Notes: generated by a model from the letters alone, not told the origin. DNA of 64,000 nt from Sorangiineae bacterium NIC37A_2 (GCA_002085155.1 NASX01000014.1:25029-89028), one strand, 5' to 3'; shown: positions 42,332 to 51,431, counted from the first letter of the stretch. Program-made: numbers and translations.

Positions 42332-43306
42332 TTAGCTCTTTGGTTCCTGCTGGGCGCCGCTCAGCAGCGTGGGGAAGCGTAGCTTGAGCAGACCGAGAGC
42401 GACGAAGCCGACGACGACAGCCCACCATAAGGTGGCGAAACGGATCAGGAGCATCGAGAGGGTGGCCGCTCCGGCGCTGAGGTGTCCCACCGTGACGAGC
42501 TGGGATTCGAGGCTCGTCTCAGCGACCCCGAGACCGCCAGGGGTAGGCACGATCGCCCCCGCCAGCGTGGAAGTGGCGTAGAAAAAGAGCGCTACTGGCA
42601 GCGCGATGGTCTCCCCGGTGCCGTGGACGAGCGCGCCGAGCGCTACGCCTTCCAGGGCCCAGCCGAGCAGAGAAAGCAGGCTCGGAATGAGAAGCGTCCG
42701 CGCGTGAGCGACGGTGCGCAGGCTGTCGAATGCCAGGCGCAAGCGGGGCGCGAGCTTCTCTCCGCGCGGTCCGCGGGTTTCGATCCATTGAAAGAGCCGA
42801 AGAGCCGGGGTCGGCCAGTGGATCAACGCGATACCAACGAACACACACAGTGTGCCGGCTAGGGCCCAGCCAACGCCGCCTTCGAAGCCCAAGCTTCCGA
42901 TCAGGATGAGCCCGATGACGCCGATCACATCAGTGAGCCTTTCCGCGATCACGATGGGCGCGGTGCGCGCCGCGTCGACGCTATAAGTCTCATCGAGCAG
43001 CGCGCTCTTGAAGACCTCTCCTACTTTTCCCGGGGTGACGGTGAGGACGAAGCCCGAAAGGAAGATCAAGAGCGAGTCCAGCTTGCGGACACCGCGGATG
43101 CCCAGCACGCTGAGGTAATATTCCCATTTGGCGAACCGGAGCAGGTAGTTCAAAGAGGAGAGGCCGAGCGCGAGCCCGAAGGTCCAAAACTCGAAGCGCT
43201 CGAGGGCGACGGAGACTTTCTCGACCCCGGTCCAGATGACGAAGGCCCCGTAGACGGCCACGCCGAGCAGGAGGGCGAGGATCAGTTTTTTGATGAATTG
43301 GTTCAC
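42332..43306 (-). CDS. YbhN/LPG-synthase-type membrane flippase-like protein
   Basis: A 324-residue protein with about eight membrane segments and the motifs of the lysylphosphatidylglycerol synthase transmembrane (UPF0104) family: LLRFAKWEYYLSVLGI, then FLSGFVLTVTPGKVGEVFKS, VIAERLTDVIGVIGL and VPTPGGLGVAETSLES. It lacks the cytosolic aminoacyl transferase domain of MprF, so it is the flippase-like half alone. Relatives include archaeal AglD and bacterial YbhN. It converges with rluD across 110 bp and is divergent from the MoxR gene. Confidence 0.85.
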   Translation of the reverse strand: MNQFIKKLILALLLGVAVYGAFVIWTGVEKVSVALERFEFWTFGLALGLSSLNYLLRFAKWEYYLSVLGIRGVRKLDSLLIFLSGFVLTVTPGKVGEVFKSALLDETYSVDAARTAPIVIAERLTDVIGVIGLILIGSLGFEGGVGWALAGTLCVFVGIALIHWPTPALRLFQWIETRGPRGEKLAPRLRLAFDSLRTVAHARTLLIPSLLSLLGWALEGVALGALVHGTGETIALPVALFFYATSTLAGAIVPTPGGLGVAETSLESQLVTVGHLSAGAATLSMLLIRFATLWWAVVVGFVALGLLKLRFPTLLSGAQQEPKS

Positions 43307-43391
43307 GCGCCGGCCGGGAGAGTCTCTTGGTCCTCGCTATCGAGCAAGAACCGGCACGAACTTCAGTTCTTTGGCTTGATCCGGGGCGCCG

Positions 43392-44414
43392 ATGCCGCTT
43401 ACGGTTGCCCAGTCTGGCATGAGTGAAATCAAGGACGCCGAGCAGCTGGAGAGATTGACCGACGCTTGCGCTCGGTTGCGCAAGGAGATGGCGGTTGTTG
43501 TCGTCGGCCAGGATCAAGTCGTCGAGGAGCTCCTCGTCTCCTTGATGGCTCAGGGGCACGCCTTGCTGGTCGGCGTGCCCGGTCTCGCCAAGACGCTCCT
43601 TGTCTCGACCCTCGCTTCGCTCCTCGACTTGAGCTTCGGTCGAGTCCAGTTCACGCCCGACCTGCTTCCCGCGGACATCACTGGCACCGATATCCTCACC
43701 GAGAACATCGTCGACGACCGCGTTCGCCACGAGACGCGCTTCCTACCTGGCCCGGTATTTTCGAATCTCCTCCTGGCTGATGAGATCAACCGCACTCCCC
43801 CGAAGACGCAGGCGGCGCTCTTGCAGGCCATGCAGGAAGGTGCAGTGACGGTGGGTGGGCAGACGCGCCCTCTGCCTCACCCGTTCCAGGTCCTCGCGAC
43901 GCAAAACCCGATCGAACAAGAAGGAACTTATCCTCTCCCCGAGGCTCAACTCGATCGTTTCTTGCTCGAAATTCGCGTCGGCTATCCGAGCCTTGAGGAA
44001 GAGCTCGAGATCGCTCGCCGCACGACCCAAGGTGCTCTTCCGACGCCGTCCCCGGTCCTCAACCGGGAGGAGCTGACGCCGCTGCTCGGTTTGATCCCGA
44101 GGATCCCGATGACCGATGCTGCCCTCGAACTCGCAGTCAATTGCGTCCGCCGCACACGACCGGGGGAGGGGCTCGATTCAGAGCTGGTCCAGAAGTACGT
44201 CCGCTTCGGGGCCGGGCCTCGCGGCAGTCGCGCCGTGGTCCTTGCAGCCAAGGCCCGCGCTGCCATCTTGGGACGCCCCGTCGCTGACATCGAGGACGTC
44301 CGCGCCGTGGCTGTACCCGCCCTCCGACATCGTCTGGTCTTGAACTACCGGGCCGAGGCGGAGGGCATCTCCTCGGATCGTCTGGTGGCCGACGTGCTGG
44401 GCCGGCGCACCTGA
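43392..44414 (+). CDS. MoxR-family AAA ATPase
   Basis: Walker A GVPGLAKT (Lys67) and the AAA+ pattern LLLADEINRTPPKTQAALLQAMQEG (Walker B, DE-box), then FQVLATQNPIEQEGTYPLPEAQLDRFL, mark a MoxR ATPase. The MoxR lid domain follows. These ATPases usually work as chaperones with a VWA-domain protein and DUF58 proteins; none of these follows here, so the client is unknown. The downstream gene is a small lipoprotein. Starts at 43392 or 43419 (MSEIKD). Confidence 0.92.
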   Translation: MPLTVAQSGMSEIKDAEQLERLTDACARLRKEMAVVVVGQDQVVEELLVSLMAQGHALLVGVPGLAKTLLVSTLASLLDLSFGRVQFTPDLLPADITGTDILTENIVDDRVRHETRFLPGPVFSNLLLADEINRTPPKTQAALLQAMQEGAVTVGGQTRPLPHPFQVLATQNPIEQEGTYPLPEAQLDRFLLEIRVGYPSLEEELEIARRTTQGALPTPSPVLNREELTPLLGLIPRIPMTDAALELAVNCVRRTRPGEGLDSELVQKYVRFGAGPRGSRAVVLAAKARAAILGRPVADIEDVRAVAVPALRHRLVLNYRAEAEGISSDRLVADVLGRRT

Positions 44415-44490
44415 TCCCGGCCTGAAATCATGACTTCGCGCGCCGCTTGCCCTCGTCCTTGTGATGTGTGTGACTCTCGGTCGAAAGCGG

Positions 44491-44510
44491 CCGGGCCCCC
44501 CGGGGCCCGG
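44491..44510 (+). promoter_or_regulatory. 20-bp palindromic hairpin before a lipoprotein gene
   Basis: CCGGGCCCC and GGGGCCCGG around a central CC make a 20-bp, nearly perfect palindrome (44491-44510). It ends only six bases before the ATG at 44517 and 42 bases before the ATG at 44553. If the upstream ATG were used the hairpin would cover its Shine-Dalgarno bases, which is why I prefer the downstream start. It may end moxR transcripts or act as an operator. Confidence 0.45.
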
Positions 44511-44552
44511 AATGAAATGAAGCGACTCTCTGTTTTGTCTATCCCGAGTGCC

Positions 44553-45026
44553 ATGCGTGTTCAGCTCCTTCTCTTGATGTTCGCCTCGCTTTTCATGGGC
44601 GCTTGTCAGACACAATACATCCCCAACACGGACGTCGCGGACTCCCCGCGCAACCGTGACGTCATCGAGTTCTGCGAGACCTACCGGCGTGCCGTGGAAC
44701 GCGGCAAGGTGGGCGAGATCCTCGCACTGGCCGATCCTGGGTATTACGAAGACGGCGGGAACATCGACGCCAGCGACGATATCGATTACGCGGGGCTGCG
44801 CGACTTCCTCGAGACGCGTTTCCGCGACACCGTCGCGATCCGCTACGACGTCCGCTATCGCAAAGTGTCAGACGATCCGAGCGGTCTGGTCTTCGTCGAC
44901 TACACCTATAGCGCGAGCTACAAGATCCCGGCCCCGGAGGGAGAGCGCTGGAAGCGGGCCGTCGGCGACAATCGCCTCGTGCTTGTTCCCTACCAGGATA
45001 CCTACCGCATCCGCGCCGGCATGTGA
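44553..45026 (+). CDS. Small lipoprotein, unknown
   Basis: With the start at 44553 the product begins MRVQLLLLMFASLFMGACQ, a compact lipoprotein signal with lipobox MGAC. The mature part (about 140 residues) has a SnoaL-like/NTF2-like feel: VIEFCETYRRAVERGKVGEI, LADPGYYEDG, TVAIRYDVRYRKVSDDPSGLV and a C-terminal beta strand with RLVLVPYQDTYRI. The NTF2-like assignment is tentative. Longer starts at 44517 (MKRLSVLS) or 44430 are possible. It is downstream of the MoxR gene by about 140 bp. Confidence 0.75.
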   Translation: MRVQLLLLMFASLFMGACQTQYIPNTDVADSPRNRDVIEFCETYRRAVERGKVGEILALADPGYYEDGGNIDASDDIDYAGLRDFLETRFRDTVAIRYDVRYRKVSDDPSGLVFVDYTYSASYKIPAPEGERWKRAVGDNRLVLVPYQDTYRIRAGM

Positions 45027-45070
45027 TTTCGCGCGCCGCGCTCCTTCTGGGGCGCGGACGGGGGTCGGAT

Positions 45071-45724
45071 CTAGCGCACAAGCACCGCGCAGCTGTCGCC
45101 GTCGACGCGATGGACGGTCCCTTTGGGCTCCGTGAAGAGCCAGAGCGGGCGCGACTCCTTCTTGGAGAAAGAATAGAGGACGGCCAAGCGATAGTCCGGA
45201 GCGAGCAAGCGAGCCGGCAGGGTGCGGGCGGCGGCTTCCAGAGGACAGTTGGGAATGGGGACGGAGAGGCCCGGTGTCTTGGCTTGCTCCGGGCGCTGCT
45301 CGGCGCGGCCCTTCGTGTAGCGAACGGTGAGCCGCTCGCTCTTGAGAGGGGCGCCCGGGCGGCGACCTGCCTTCGAGACGGCAAACTGGATCTCGATGGG
45401 TTCGAGAGGCCCTTCCGGGCCGATGACAGTCTTGATCGCCGCGAGCACCGAGTCAGGGTTCCAGAGAAAGGAGCGGCTCTCGGCATCCAAGAGCAGGGGC
45501 GCGATGTTCAGGGGATCGGTCGCGATAGGTTTCTCCTCGACCGGTTCCGGCGCTGGCGGAGGCGGAGAGGGGGCTGGACTCTCGGGCACGAGCGCTCGCG
45601 CCTCGGGAGGAGTCGTGGAAATCCAGGCTGCCGCCGCGAACACGGCTCCGGCCACGCCCAGAATGATCCAGGTCGCCAGCGGCACTCGGTCCGCGTCGAG
45701 GTTGTTGATTCGCTGACTTCCCAC
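45071..45724 (-). CDS. Single-pass membrane protein with Pro-rich linker, unknown
   Basis: The 217-residue product has one membrane helix near the start (PLATWIILGVAGAVFAAAAWI) followed by a Pro/Glu-rich linker (PESPAPSPPPPAPEPVEEK) and a folded periplasmic domain of about 140 residues with SRSFLWNPDSVLAAIKTVIG and LAVLYSFSKKESRPLWLFTE. No known family. The linker is like that of TonB but no TonB domain is visible. It lies 87 bp downstream of the amidotransferase-like gene. Confidence 0.7.
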   Translation of the reverse strand: MGSQRINNLDADRVPLATWIILGVAGAVFAAAAWISTTPPEARALVPESPAPSPPPPAPEPVEEKPIATDPLNIAPLLLDAESRSFLWNPDSVLAAIKTVIGPEGPLEPIEIQFAVSKAGRRPGAPLKSERLTVRYTKGRAEQRPEQAKTPGLSVPIPNCPLEAAARTLPARLLAPDYRLAVLYSFSKKESRPLWLFTEPKGTVHRVDGDSCAVLVR

Positions 45725-45811
45725 GCCCGTCGGCCCAGGTTGCGCCTCGAATGGTCAAGACGCAAGAGCTCGGGCGTTCGGCGGGGGTGAGCGTGACTTC
45801 GCCGGAGTTCC

Positions 45812-46663
45812 TCAGCAGCCGAGGGCTTCGACTTCAGGAGCCGCCGAGCGGGTCAGCGTGAGCATGGTCTGGTCGGGCAAACGTTCCCAGCCCTCTCCAG
45901 CGGGAAATTGGCCGCCGACGACTCCGAACGCCTGCGTCAGATCAGAGCCCGGCGCTGCGCTGCTCGGGGGGACTTCGCCGAGGTTCATGAGCTCCCGGCG
46001 GCTGCGGAAGACGCGCAGGTAGAGGGGGCCAGAGCGATGTCCAATGACGAGCTCTTCGCCAGAACAGATCCAAATGTCCCCGACGAAGGGGCTGACTTTC
46101 GCCTCATCAGCGATTCGAGTCAGCTCGCCGAGAGCGGCCCGGATTCCATTGCGGATCTGGGCTGCGCCGAGGGTTCCTCGTGCGGCGCTGACGTCTCGGC
46201 TCCGTTCGAGATGGGGCTGAGGGATTTTTGCGAGGAAAAGTCCGAGGACAAGCTCTGGGAAGGTCCCTTGTCCGAGCAGGGGGCGCAAAAAGGCGGGCAA
46301 ACGAGCCTGTACGAGCGGGCGGAGCGCGACGGCATCGGGGAATTCCCCGTCGCAGGCAAAGAGCAGATGCCCAAAGCGGAGCGGCGGCGTGCTCTCAGTC
46401 GTGAGCTCTCCGTGATGGACATTGCGCAGCTGCGAAAGGAGCGCGTGGCCCCGGATATCGCCGAGTTCAGCGCTCAGATCGACCGTCGCGCGTGGATCAG
46501 CGGGTCGCCTGCGCAAGAGCACCTCGTCTGCCTGAAAGAACCCGATTCCAAAGGCCACGGCTCCGCCGGGTTCGGCACTCAGGCTCAGGCTCTCCTTTTG
46601 GCTCTTGGCGATCCAATGTCCGACGTCGGGTCGATTGCCGATGAATCCAAAGGTAAGGGTCAT
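45812..46663 (-). CDS. Class II glutamine amidotransferase-like protein lacking the N-terminal cysteine
   Basis: The 283-residue product resembles YafJ-type class II glutamine amidotransferases: N-terminal MTLTFGFIGNRPDVG, then the substrate-channel pattern RGHALLSQLRNVHHG and PPLRFGHLLFACDGEFPD, where the family has a GHxR and an AHNG-type motif. In active enzymes a cysteine follows the initiator Met and is the nucleophile. Here residue 2 is Thr and no Cys is close, so it is probably inactive or repurposed. The start at 46663 matches the family N-terminus; the longer frame is spurious. Confidence 0.7.
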   Translation of the reverse strand: MTLTFGFIGNRPDVGHWIAKSQKESLSLSAEPGGAVAFGIGFFQADEVLLRRRPADPRATVDLSAELGDIRGHALLSQLRNVHHGELTTESTPPLRFGHLLFACDGEFPDAVALRPLVQARLPAFLRPLLGQGTFPELVLGLFLAKIPQPHLERSRDVSAARGTLGAAQIRNGIRAALGELTRIADEAKVSPFVGDIWICSGEELVIGHRSGPLYLRVFRSRRELMNLGEVPPSSAAPGSDLTQAFGVVGGQFPAGEGWERLPDQTMLTLTRSAAPEVEALGC

Positions 46664-46833
46664 GCCTTCACGGAAAAGGGTACCACGTTTCTGGGACGTC
46701 GGGGCCCTCGGCTCGAGATTTTCCTCGCTCACGGGGCGACCGTCCGAAGGTGCTCCGGGGTTGTTGCGAAGGGTCGTCGCAATTATACGCTTGATTTGGT
46801 CCTGGCACGTCTGTGGCGAGGGCCCCATGTGTC

Positions 46834-47640
46834 ATGTCTCGTATGGCCTCGAAGTTTCTGACTTTCGCCGCTGCGCTTATGTGCGCGACGTGTGGGGCTG
46901 TGTTCCCTGAGATGAAGACACCGGTGCGGACGCCGCAGCCGGGCGCGTCCGTAGAGCCGCCGCCGAGCGAAGATCTGTTTCTGATCTACTTCGAGCGAGC
47001 GACCGTGCCGAGCCGAACCCGCGACGGGCGATCCTGGAATCCAAATCCTTTTGCGCAGCTTGTGGTGCAAGGTGAAACGGTCCTCAAGACCAGCGTCGTT
47101 AAGTCGGATCGAAAGCCTTCTTGGCCGGACCAGCCTCTCTTCAACTATCGAATCCGGCCGGACGATGAGGTGTGGGTTGAGCTGTGGGACGATGCGCCGG
47201 TTGGAAAGATGCCGATCTGCCAAAAGCGCATTTGGAACATGTCGGACCTCATTGATGAGCGCAATCGCGAGATCGAATGCGACGGCGGTGCGCGCATCTG
47301 GCTCCGCGTGGCCCCGGCGCGCCCCCTTCTGGGCCTCGGCTTTTCTTATGAGCTGCGAGGTTCAGATGGCGTGCGCGTGACCGAGGTCGTTCCTCATTCA
47401 CCGGCGTCACGCGCTGGGCTCTCTGAGGGCGACAGAATCCTTTCGATTCAGGGCCAGTCGACGATGGGGATGGATGCCCTTGGCATCAAGAGCAAGATCA
47501 ACACCTATTCTCGAACGGGTCTCGAGCTCGATGTTTGGTTTGTGAGCGGGGAGCGGCGCAAGCTCGTCATCAAAGAAGAAGCAATGTATCCCTTGCGAGG
47601 GAGCGACCTTTTGATTCCCCAGGAGAGACTTCCCGAGTGA
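46834..47640 (+). CDS. Exported protein with a C2-like region and C-terminal PDZ domain
   Basis: After a signal-like N-terminus (ASKFLTFAAALMCATCGAVF), residues about 45-150 contain a beta-rich stretch like a C2 domain (PFAQLVVQGETVLKTSVVKS, then WPDQPLFNYRIRPDDEVWVELWDD), and residues about 165-255 are a PDZ domain with LGFSYELRGSDGVRV, TEVVPHSPASRAGLSEGDRI and SIQGQSTMGM. PDZ domains bind C-termini or unfolded chains. No protease domain is present, so it is an adaptor candidate. The lipobox is imperfect. It couples to ygfZ by a 4-bp overlap. Confidence 0.78.
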   Translation: MSRMASKFLTFAAALMCATCGAVFPEMKTPVRTPQPGASVEPPPSEDLFLIYFERATVPSRTRDGRSWNPNPFAQLVVQGETVLKTSVVKSDRKPSWPDQPLFNYRIRPDDEVWVELWDDAPVGKMPICQKRIWNMSDLIDERNREIECDGGARIWLRVAPARPLLGLGFSYELRGSDGVRVTEVVPHSPASRAGLSEGDRILSIQGQSTMGMDALGIKSKINTYSRTGLELDVWFVSGERRKLVIKEEAMYPLRGSDLLIPQERLPE

Positions 47641-48509
47641 CCTTCTTGATACAGCCTTTAGCTCTGTCGAGCTTGCTCGTGACCGGCGACGACCGAAACA
47701 GTTGGCTCGACAGCCTGCTCACCGCGGAGGTCAAAGAGCTCCCGAGTGGTCGCGCGATCCCGGCGCTATTTTTGACCAAACAAGGCAAGATCCAGGCGGA
47801 GGTCTTGGTCTTGTCGTCGCCTCGTGGAACAGAGGTTGCGCACACCGAAAACGAAGGGCTCATCGAGGAGCTCGATCGCTACCTGGTCATGGAGGACGCA
47901 GAGCTCGCGCCGGGCGGCGCGCACTTTTTTGCGCTGCTCGGCTCGGTGCCGGATCAGCTCGCGGCGGAGGTTTCCGGGCTCTGCTTCGAATATGTTCCTC
48001 TGGGTCCCGAGGGGCGGTTGCTTTGGACCCTTGTCGATGAGGCTCGGGTTCTCGAGGTGGCGGCCGCGCTCGGCGGCGTGAAGGACGAAGTCGCGTTCGA
48101 CAGCGCGCGAGTGCAAGTCGGATGGGCGCGAGCGGGGGTCGATTTTGGTCCTGAAGATAACCCCCAAGAGGCGGGGCTCGAGGGGTCCCACGTCAGCTTC
48201 AAGAAAGGCTGCTACCTCGGGCAAGAGGTGGTCTGCATGCAGGAGATGCGGGGCAAGGTGAAGCGGCGGGTGGCGCGGCTCGAAGCGAGCGGGCCGCTCT
48301 CCGTGGGCCAGGTCATTTTGAACGCCGAGGGCCAGGAAATCGGGAAGGTGACCTCCGCCTCCGGCTCCCGGGGGCTCGCCAGGATCAAGGCTCCGGCCTA
48401 CGTGGCGGGCACCGAGGTGCGTGTCGGGGAGGTTTCGGCGCGAGTTTCCCCGCTTCAGCTGGGAGTCCCGTGGGACAAGGCAACTTCCCCTGGTATCCTG
48501 AACGCGTGA
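47637..48509 (+). CDS. ygfZ: YgfZ/GcvT-like tRNA-modifying / Fe-S repair folate-binding protein
   Basis: The motif KKGCYLGQEVV with Cys192 is the YgfZ signature (KGCYxGQE). YgfZ binds tetrahydrofolate and supports assembly or repair of iron-sulfur enzymes such as MiaB. The GTG start at 47637 overlaps the upstream stop (GTGA) and has AGGAG upstream; the longer frame is spurious. At 290 residues it has the normal YgfZ length. Its neighbour two genes on is rlmN, a radical-SAM enzyme, which fits an Fe-S link. Confidence 0.9.
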   Translation: MTFLIQPLALSSLLVTGDDRNSWLDSLLTAEVKELPSGRAIPALFLTKQGKIQAEVLVLSSPRGTEVAHTENEGLIEELDRYLVMEDAELAPGGAHFFALLGSVPDQLAAEVSGLCFEYVPLGPEGRLLWTLVDEARVLEVAAALGGVKDEVAFDSARVQVGWARAGVDFGPEDNPQEAGLEGSHVSFKKGCYLGQEVVCMQEMRGKVKRRVARLEASGPLSVGQVILNAEGQEIGKVTSASGSRGLARIKAPAYVAGTEVRVGEVSARVSPLQLGVPWDKATSPGILNA

Positions 48510-49465
48510 CCACCGCCTCTTCTCCCGCTCTCTCCGGGCGCCGCCTGACCCCGAGTGGTCTGGTCGTCGCTGACGACGCCCTCGGGCTCATCGCCGGGAC
48601 CCCACTTGTTCGCCTCTCTCGTCTGAGTCCGCAAGGGGGCGCCACGGTGTGGGCAAAGTGTGAGTTCATGAACCCGGGCGGTAGCGTGAAAGATCGCCCC
48701 GCTCTGTTCATGGTTCTCGAAGCGGAGCGCACCGGTCTCTTGGCTGAAGGCCGCACCATCGTTGAAGCCACCAGCGGCAACACAGGCATCTCCCTGGCCA
48801 TGATCGCCGCCGCGCGCGGACACCGCTGTATTGTCGTGATGCCCGAGGATATGAGCCTCGAGCGGCGTTACATCTTGCGGGCCTACGGAGCCGAGGTCGA
48901 GCTCACGCCCGCGGATCGCGGCATGGCGGGTGCGGTCGAGCGTGCTCGGCGCATCGTCCAGGACATCCCGGGCGCATTCCTCGCGAGTCAGTTTGAGAAT
49001 CTTCAGAATGCCGAGGCTCACGCGCAGACGACTGCCCGTGAGATCTATGAGCAGCTCGAGGGCAACATCACCGCCTTCGTCGCCGGCGTCGGGACCGGGG
49101 GAACTTTGACCGGTGTCGTGCGCACTCTGAAGGGAGAACTTTCTCTCCCCGGCCTGCACGCCGTTGCCGTCGAGCCAGCGGCGAGCGCGGTGCTGAGCGG
49201 AGGGCGGCCGGGGCTGCACGGGATCCAGGGGCTCGGGGCCGGTTTTGTCCCGGCGATCCTCGATCGCTCGACCATCGACGAAGTGATCACCGTCACCGAC
49301 ATCGCGGCTGAGCGCATGGCGGGACAACTCGCGCGACGGAGCGGCTTGATGGTTGGGCCGTCAGCGGGCGCGAATGTTCACGCTGCGATCGAGCTGGCTC
49401 GACGTTATCCCTCCGGGAACGTTGTGACCATTCTGTGTGACTCCGGCGAACGGTATCTTTACTGA
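48506..49465 (+). CDS. PLP-dependent cysteine synthase family protein
   Basis: The sequence GLIAGTPLVRLSRLSPQGG, FMNPGGSVKDRPALFM with the PLP lysine Lys62, EATSGNTGISLAMIAAARGH and VGTGGTLTGVVRTLK matches the cysteine synthase / cystathionine beta-synthase fold. At 319 residues it is standard for CysK or CysM. The GTG start overlaps the ygfZ stop by 4 bp. Whether it uses O-acetylserine with sulfide (CysK) or another sulfur donor (CysM) is not settled by the sequence. Confidence 0.9.
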   Translation: MTTASSPALSGRRLTPSGLVVADDALGLIAGTPLVRLSRLSPQGGATVWAKCEFMNPGGSVKDRPALFMVLEAERTGLLAEGRTIVEATSGNTGISLAMIAAARGHRCIVVMPEDMSLERRYILRAYGAEVELTPADRGMAGAVERARRIVQDIPGAFLASQFENLQNAEAHAQTTAREIYEQLEGNITAFVAGVGTGGTLTGVVRTLKGELSLPGLHAVAVEPAASAVLSGGRPGLHGIQGLGAGFVPAILDRSTIDEVITVTDIAAERMAGQLARRSGLMVGPSAGANVHAAIELARRYPSGNVVTILCDSGERYLY

Positions 49466-49467
49466 AC

Positions 49468-50316
49468 ATGGCTGGTCGCGAGTTTCCTATCTCTCCGGCG
49501 CCCAGCCTCCCTGACCAGAAGGGGCAAACGCTACCGGAGCTCGTGCGACTCATGCAACGTCTGCTCGCCGAAGACGGCTGTCCTTGGGATCGAGCGCAGA
49601 CCATGGAGTCTCTCGCGCAGTACGTGCTCGAGGAGGCTTGTGAGGTCATCGATGCGATCGAGTCGCGCGACAGGACCCATTTGCGCGAGGAGCTCGGAGA
49701 TCTTCTCTTGCAGGTCGTGTTCCTCTCGGAGCTCGGGAGGAAAGAGGGGACGTTCGGCCCGGACGACGTCATCGCGGGTATCGTCGAGAAGCTGGTGCGA
49801 AGGCATCCTCACGTGTTCGGCGACCTCGGCGAGCAGACGAAAGAAGAGGTTGAGGCGAACTGGGAGAAGCTGAAGGCGAAAGAGAAGCTCGCGCGTCCCC
49901 TGCTCGACAACATCCCGCGTTCGCTCCCGGCCCTCGAGGGGGCCCGGCGCATCAGCGAGCGGGTGGCGAGCGTGGGATTTGACTGGCCCGACCGGACCGG
50001 GTCTCGGCAAAAGGTGGCTGAAGAGCTCGGGGAGCTCGATGAGGCGGTCGCAGAGGGGAACCAGGAGGCTATCGAGCATGAGCTCGGGGACGTACTGTTC
50101 GCCCTCTGCAACTACGCGCGGCACCTGGGGATTCGTCCAGAGAAGGCCCTTCAGAAGACCTCTCTCCGGTTCCGCCGGCGTTTTGAATACGTCGAGGCTG
50201 AAGTTCGTGAGAAGCACGGGGATTGGCCGCGAAAAGACGGCAAGGCGACGGTGGGGATCCCGCTCGAAGAGCTCGACGGCTACTGGAATGAAGCTAAGAA
50301 GCGCGAAGTCCCATGA
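49468..50316 (+). CDS. mazG: MazG nucleoside triphosphate pyrophosphohydrolase
   Basis: Two MazG helical domains are present: residues about 20-130 (LVRLMQRLLAEDGCPWDRAQ, then YVLEEACEVIDAIESRD and EELGDLLLQVVFLSELG) and about 165-245 (EELGELDEAVAEGNQEAIEH, ELGDVLFALCNYARHLG). The EExxE and ELGD residues bind Mg. MazG hydrolyses dNTPs/NTPs to monophosphates and pyrophosphate. The 282-residue length is normal. It is 2 bp after the cysteine synthase gene, and its stop overlaps the rlmN start by 4 bp. Confidence 0.95.
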   Translation: MAGREFPISPAPSLPDQKGQTLPELVRLMQRLLAEDGCPWDRAQTMESLAQYVLEEACEVIDAIESRDRTHLREELGDLLLQVVFLSELGRKEGTFGPDDVIAGIVEKLVRRHPHVFGDLGEQTKEEVEANWEKLKAKEKLARPLLDNIPRSLPALEGARRISERVASVGFDWPDRTGSRQKVAEELGELDEAVAEGNQEAIEHELGDVLFALCNYARHLGIRPEKALQKTSLRFRRRFEYVEAEVREKHGDWPRKDGKATVGIPLEELDGYWNEAKKREVP

Positions 50317-51431
50317 AGATTCCGACCGCGGACCCCGCCACCTTTGCCCTCTCGGACTGGCAGAGCTTCGTCTCTGAGCAGGGGCACAAGCCGTTCCGCG
50401 CGCGCCAGATCTACCGCTGGATCCATCATCGAGGGACCTTCGATCCCGAGCAGATGACCGATCTGCCTCAGGATCTCCGCGAGGCGCTCGGGGAGCTCGG
50501 CCTCTCGGAACCGGGCAGCGTCTCCTTCGTTTACGAAGCCGCGGACGGGACGCGCAAGATCCTCCTGGATCTCAAGGATGAGACTCGCCTCGAGTGTGTC
50601 TTGATCCCGATGACCTCTGTCGGTCCCGACGATGACGATGACGGTGAGCCCGTTGGGTCGCGCGTCCGCGTTACGCTCTGCGTCTCGACCCAGGTCGGCT
50701 GCGCGATGGGCTGTACTTTTTGCGCGAGCGGACAAGCGGGCCTGGTGCGTGGGCTCCGTGCGGCGGAGATTTTGGCGCAGGTCTACGTCGCGCGCCGTTA
50801 CCTCAAAGAGAGCGAAGACCTCCGGAATCTGGTGTTCATGGGCATGGGCGAGCCGCTCCATCACTATGACGAGACCAAGCGCGCCCTCGACTTTCTGACG
50901 GATCCGGACGGCGCCGCGATCAGCCCGCGCCGCATCACGGTCTCGACCGTGGGACTTGTGCCCGGCATTCGCCGCCTGGGCGCTGACTATTCAGGGAAAA
51001 TCGGGCTCGCCTTGTCGCTCCACGCAGCCGACGACGAGACCCGCTCCCGCATCATGCCCATGAATCGGCGCTATCCGATCGCTGAGCTCATGCAGGCTCT
51101 CCGTGAGTATCCACTGCCGCCGCGCCGGCGCATTACCATCGAATACACGCTGATTCGTGATGTGAACGACAGCGAAGCGCACGCCGATCGACTTGCGTCT
51201 TTGCTCCGGGGGCTCCCGGTGAAGGTCAACTTGATCCCGATGAACTCGATCGAAGCGTCGGACTATCGGGGAGCGGACCAGGACCGCGTCTCGAGTTTTC
51301 AAGGACGTCTCGCGGCCCGCGGCTACAGCTGTTTCGTGCGCACGCGGCGCGGAGATGAAGTGTCGGCCGCTTGCGGGCAGCTTGCCCTCAAGGGAATTGC
51401 GCCCGAGAGACTGGTTCGTAAACTGAGCTGA
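50313..51431 (+). CDS. rlmN: RlmN, 23S rRNA A2503 / tRNA A37 C2-methyltransferase (radical SAM)
   Basis: The 372-residue radical-SAM enzyme has the CxxxCxxC cluster at Cys130, Cys134 and Cys137 (GCAMGCTFCASG), the RlmN core RRITVSTVGLVPGIRRLG and the SLHAADDETRSRIMPMNRRYP segment, and the methyl-carrying Cys354 in SAACGQLA. The first helical domain at the N-terminus (PFRARQIYRWIHHRG) is as expected. It methylates adenosine 2503. The start overlaps mazG by 4 bp, and the stop overlaps the next start (TGATG). Confidence 0.96.
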   Translation: MKIPTADPATFALSDWQSFVSEQGHKPFRARQIYRWIHHRGTFDPEQMTDLPQDLREALGELGLSEPGSVSFVYEAADGTRKILLDLKDETRLECVLIPMTSVGPDDDDDGEPVGSRVRVTLCVSTQVGCAMGCTFCASGQAGLVRGLRAAEILAQVYVARRYLKESEDLRNLVFMGMGEPLHHYDETKRALDFLTDPDGAAISPRRITVSTVGLVPGIRRLGADYSGKIGLALSLHAADDETRSRIMPMNRRYPIAELMQALREYPLPPRRRITIEYTLIRDVNDSEAHADRLASLLRGLPVKVNLIPMNSIEASDYRGADQDRVSSFQGRLAARGYSCFVRTRRGDEVSAACGQLALKGIAPERLVRKLS

